In this document: positions 5,794-7,574 of the stretch, one piece after another
How positions within the stretch are numbered: position 1 is the first letter of the stretch
How the letters are laid out: every line of letters starts with the position of its first letter
Assembly: GCA_903892365.1 (NCBI GenBank)
Contig: CAITIF010000210.1
Location: 1 to 7,574, forward strand
From: an uncultured Pirellula sp.
GTDB taxonomy: Bacteria; Planctomycetota; Planctomycetia; Pirellulales; Pirellulaceae
DNA length: 7,574 bases
Reading direction: 5' to 3'
Made by a program: the position numbers and the translations under genes
The notes under the pieces: generated by a model
Databases searched by the model: none
What the model saw: only the letters and a program-made list of their open reading frames with translations
Told to the model about the DNA's origin: nothing

Positions 5794-7497
5794 GTGAACG
5801 AAAAAAGCGAATCGAGCGAATCAGCCAGCCACAAGAACTTTATCGAAGTCGAGATCGAAAAGGACATGGCGACCAAGACCGAGCTGATCGGCAAGCAAGT
5901 GGCCACACGCTTTCCACCGGAGCCCAACGGCTACCTGCACATCGGACACGCCAAAAGCATCTGCTTAAACTTTGGCTTGGCAAAAACCTACGGTGGTACG
6001 TGCAATCTTCGTTTCGATGACACGAATCCAACCAAGGAAAGCGAAGAATACGTCAACTCGATCAAGACCGACGTGCAATGGCTTGGTTTCCAATGGGACA
6101 AATTGCTGTATGCCTCGGACTACTTTGGCCAGCTTTACGATTGGTCGGTCCAACTGATTCGCGAAGGCCATGCGTTCGTCTGCGATTTGAACGCAGAGCA
6201 AATGCGTGAGTACCGAGGAACGCTTACCGAACCTGGCAAGAACAGCCCTTACCGCGATCGGTCCGTCGAAGAAAACCTGGATCTGTTTACCAGAATGAAG
6301 CAAGGGGAATTCCCCGACGGTGCTAGAACGCTTCGAGCCAAGATCGACATGAGCTCGCCCAATCTGAATTTGCGCGACCCGGTCATGGTCCGAATCATGC
6401 ATGCACACCATCATCGCACGGGTGACCAGTGGTGCATTTACCCCATGTACGATTGGGCTCACGGACAAAGCGATTCGATCGAAGGCATTACGCATTCCAT
6501 CTGCACCCTCGAATTCGAGAACCATCGCCCTCTTTACGATTGGTTCTGCAAGACCCTCAAAATCCATCATCCGCGTCAGATGGAGTTTGCCAGAATGAAC
6601 CTGTCGTACACGGTGATGAGCAAACGAAAGCTGTTGCAACTAGTTACCGAAAAGCACGTATCGGGCTGGGACGATCCGCGAATGCCCACTATCAGTGGCT
6701 TGCGCCGACGAGGCTACACGCCAGAAAGTCTTCGTTTGTTCTGTGAGAAAATCGGCGTCGCTCGATTCAGCAGCTTGATCGACGTGATCGTTTTGGAGAA
6801 TAGCATTCGGGAGCATCTGAATCCGATTGCCCCTCGTTACATGGCGGTGCTAGACCCAATCAAGATCGTTTTGACAAACTACCCCCAGGGTAAGGAAGAA
6901 CTGCTCGAAGCGGTCAACAACCCAGAAGACCCAAATGGCGGCTCCCGTCAGATCCCATTCTCAAGAGAACTGTTTATCGAACGGGATGACTTCATGGAAA
7001 CACCTCCGTCGAAGTTCTTTCGGTTGAAGCCAGGCGGAGAGGTTCGATTGCGTTACGGCTACATTATCAAGTGCAACGAAGTGGTGAAGGACTCCGATGG
7101 CAACATCACCCATTTGAACTGCACCTACGACGAGCAAACCAAGAGCGGTTCGCCCACGGCCATCGATCGCAAGGTCAAAGGAACCATTCATTGGGTGAAC
7201 GCCCGGCAGGCATCGCATGTCGAGGTTCGGTTGTACGATCGGCTGTTTTTAAGCGAGACTCCTGAAGACGCTCCAGAAGGAAAAACCTTCTTGGACAACA
7301 TCAATCCCGACAGCGTTCGAACGGTGACAGCCATGGTGGAGCACGAGCTCGCGAAACAAGAACCTGGCGCTCGAGTTCAATTCGAACGCAACGGGTATTT
7401 CTGCGTCGACGTCAAGGACTCCCACCCCGGTGCACCGATCTTCAATCGCATCGTTACGCTGAAAGACACCTGGGCCAAAATCGCCAACAAAGCCTAG
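5794..7497 (+). CDS. glnS: Glutaminyl-tRNA synthetase (GlnRS)
   Basis: This class I aminoacyl-tRNA synthetase charges tRNA-Gln with glutamine in an ATP-dependent reaction in the cytoplasm. Counting from the chosen start (567 residues), the [12 protein letters not shown] signature is at 41-52 with HIGH at 49-52. [10 protein letters not shown] is at 70-79, and [21 protein letters not shown], typical of GlnRS, spans 141-161. The KMSKS equivalent is VMSKRKL at 274-280, followed by [19 protein letters not shown] (291-309). The C-terminal beta-barrel anticodon-binding part runs from about 345 to the end and includes [17 protein letters not shown] and [10 protein letters not shown]. It is complete, slightly longer than E. 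coli GlnRS (about 554). The GTG at 5794 is preferred because AAGGA lies ten bases upstream and [10 protein letters not shown] then falls where E. coli has its N-terminal NFI...D. A GTG at 5755 in the same frame (GGAG four bases before) would add 13 residues. It is divergent from the SPFH gene. Confidence 0.97.
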   Translation: MNEKSESSESASHKNFIEVEIEKDMATKTELIGKQVATRFPPEPNGYLHIGHAKSICLNFGLAKTYGGTCNLRFDDTNPTKESEEYVNSIKTDVQWLGFQWDKLLYASDYFGQLYDWSVQLIREGHAFVCDLNAEQMREYRGTLTEPGKNSPYRDRSVEENLDLFTRMKQGEFPDGARTLRAKIDMSSPNLNLRDPVMVRIMHAHHHRTGDQWCIYPMYDWAHGQSDSIEGITHSICTLEFENHRPLYDWFCKTLKIHHPRQMEFARMNLSYTVMSKRKLLQLVTEKHVSGWDDPRMPTISGLRRRGYTPESLRLFCEKIGVARFSSLIDVIVLENSIREHLNPIAPRYMAVLDPIKIVLTNYPQGKEELLEAVNNPEDPNGGSRQIPFSRELFIERDDFMETPPSKFFRLKPGGEVRLRYGYIIKCNEVVKDSDGNITHLNCTYDEQTKSGSPTAIDRKVKGTIHWVNARQASHVEVRLYDRLFLSETPEDAPEGKTFLDNINPDSVRTVTAMVEHELAKQEPGARVQFERNGYFCVDVKDSHPGAPIFNRIVTLKDTWAKIANKA

Positions 7498-7511
7498 GGC
7501 TGAATGGTCCC

Positions 7512-7536
7512 TTCCGTCGAGTTTATCTCGGCGGAG
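7512..7536 (+). terminator. Strong hairpin after glnS, probable terminator lacking a T tract
   Basis: A ten-pair stem (7512-7521 with 7527-7536, including two G-T pairs) closes a five-base loop TTTAT, 14 bases after the glnS stop. It is the strongest intergenic hairpin in the window. No run of T follows on either strand, so it may act as a Rho-dependent or 3'-end-protecting structure and not as a classic intrinsic terminator. The remaining bases to the window end hold no gene that I can support. Confidence 0.45.
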
Positions 7537-7574
7537 CGCACAACTGAAAGCTACCAAGCACACCAGCACCCCCC

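Noticed and set aside
5965..6639. 224-residue open frame antisense to glnS
   Set aside because: It lies wholly opposite the conserved catalytic core of GlnRS; its composition and lack of recognisable motifs mark it as a shadow frame.
7249..7569. 106-residue minus-strand frame at the right edge
   Set aside because: Most of it is antisense to the GlnRS C-terminus, and its product shows no family features.
1..7574. CRISPR arrays, insertion sequences, toxin-antitoxin pairs or phage genes
   Set aside because: No spaced direct repeats, transposase, integrase or toxin-like small gene pairs were seen on either strand.

Overview
This 7.6-kb window looks like ordinary chromosomal DNA from a planctomycete, most likely a Pirellulaceae member. 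That is an inference from three things: moderate GC content, a secreted small protein that I recall as typical of that group, and a trigger factor with an eroded isomerase domain. No marker such as rRNA is present to fix the taxonomy. There is no sign of a prophage, insertion sequence, CRISPR array or defence island.

Layout. Left part, plus strand: a tRNA-Gly(GCC) gene with a plausible promoter, then tig (trigger factor), then epmA (EF-P beta-lysine ligase), 39 bases after tig. Middle, minus strand, converging on epmA: a 189-residue secreted protein of unknown function; upstream of it a DTW-domain tRNA-uridine aminocarboxypropyltransferase (TapT-like); and upstream of that, only 22 bases away, an SPFH/Band 7 protein of the YdjI type with an unusual C-terminal domain. 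The SPFH and DTW genes probably form an operon. Right part, plus strand: glnS (glutaminyl-tRNA synthetase), divergent from the SPFH gene across a 239-base spacer. A strong hairpin follows the glnS stop codon. Intergenic stretches are all below 300 bases.

How the genes relate. Four of the six proteins and the tRNA serve translation: nascent-chain folding (Tig), EF-P activation (EpmA), tRNA modification (DTW protein) and tRNA-Gln charging (GlnRS). The exceptions are the SPFH protein, expected at membranes or in stress assemblies, and the secreted small protein. EpmA needs EF-P and the aminomutase EpmB, and neither is encoded here.

I did not find a clearly novel system. The most worthwhile leads are the SPFH protein's C-terminal domain and its linkage to the tRNA modifier, the degenerate isomerase domain of the trigger factor, and the tig-epmA pairing.
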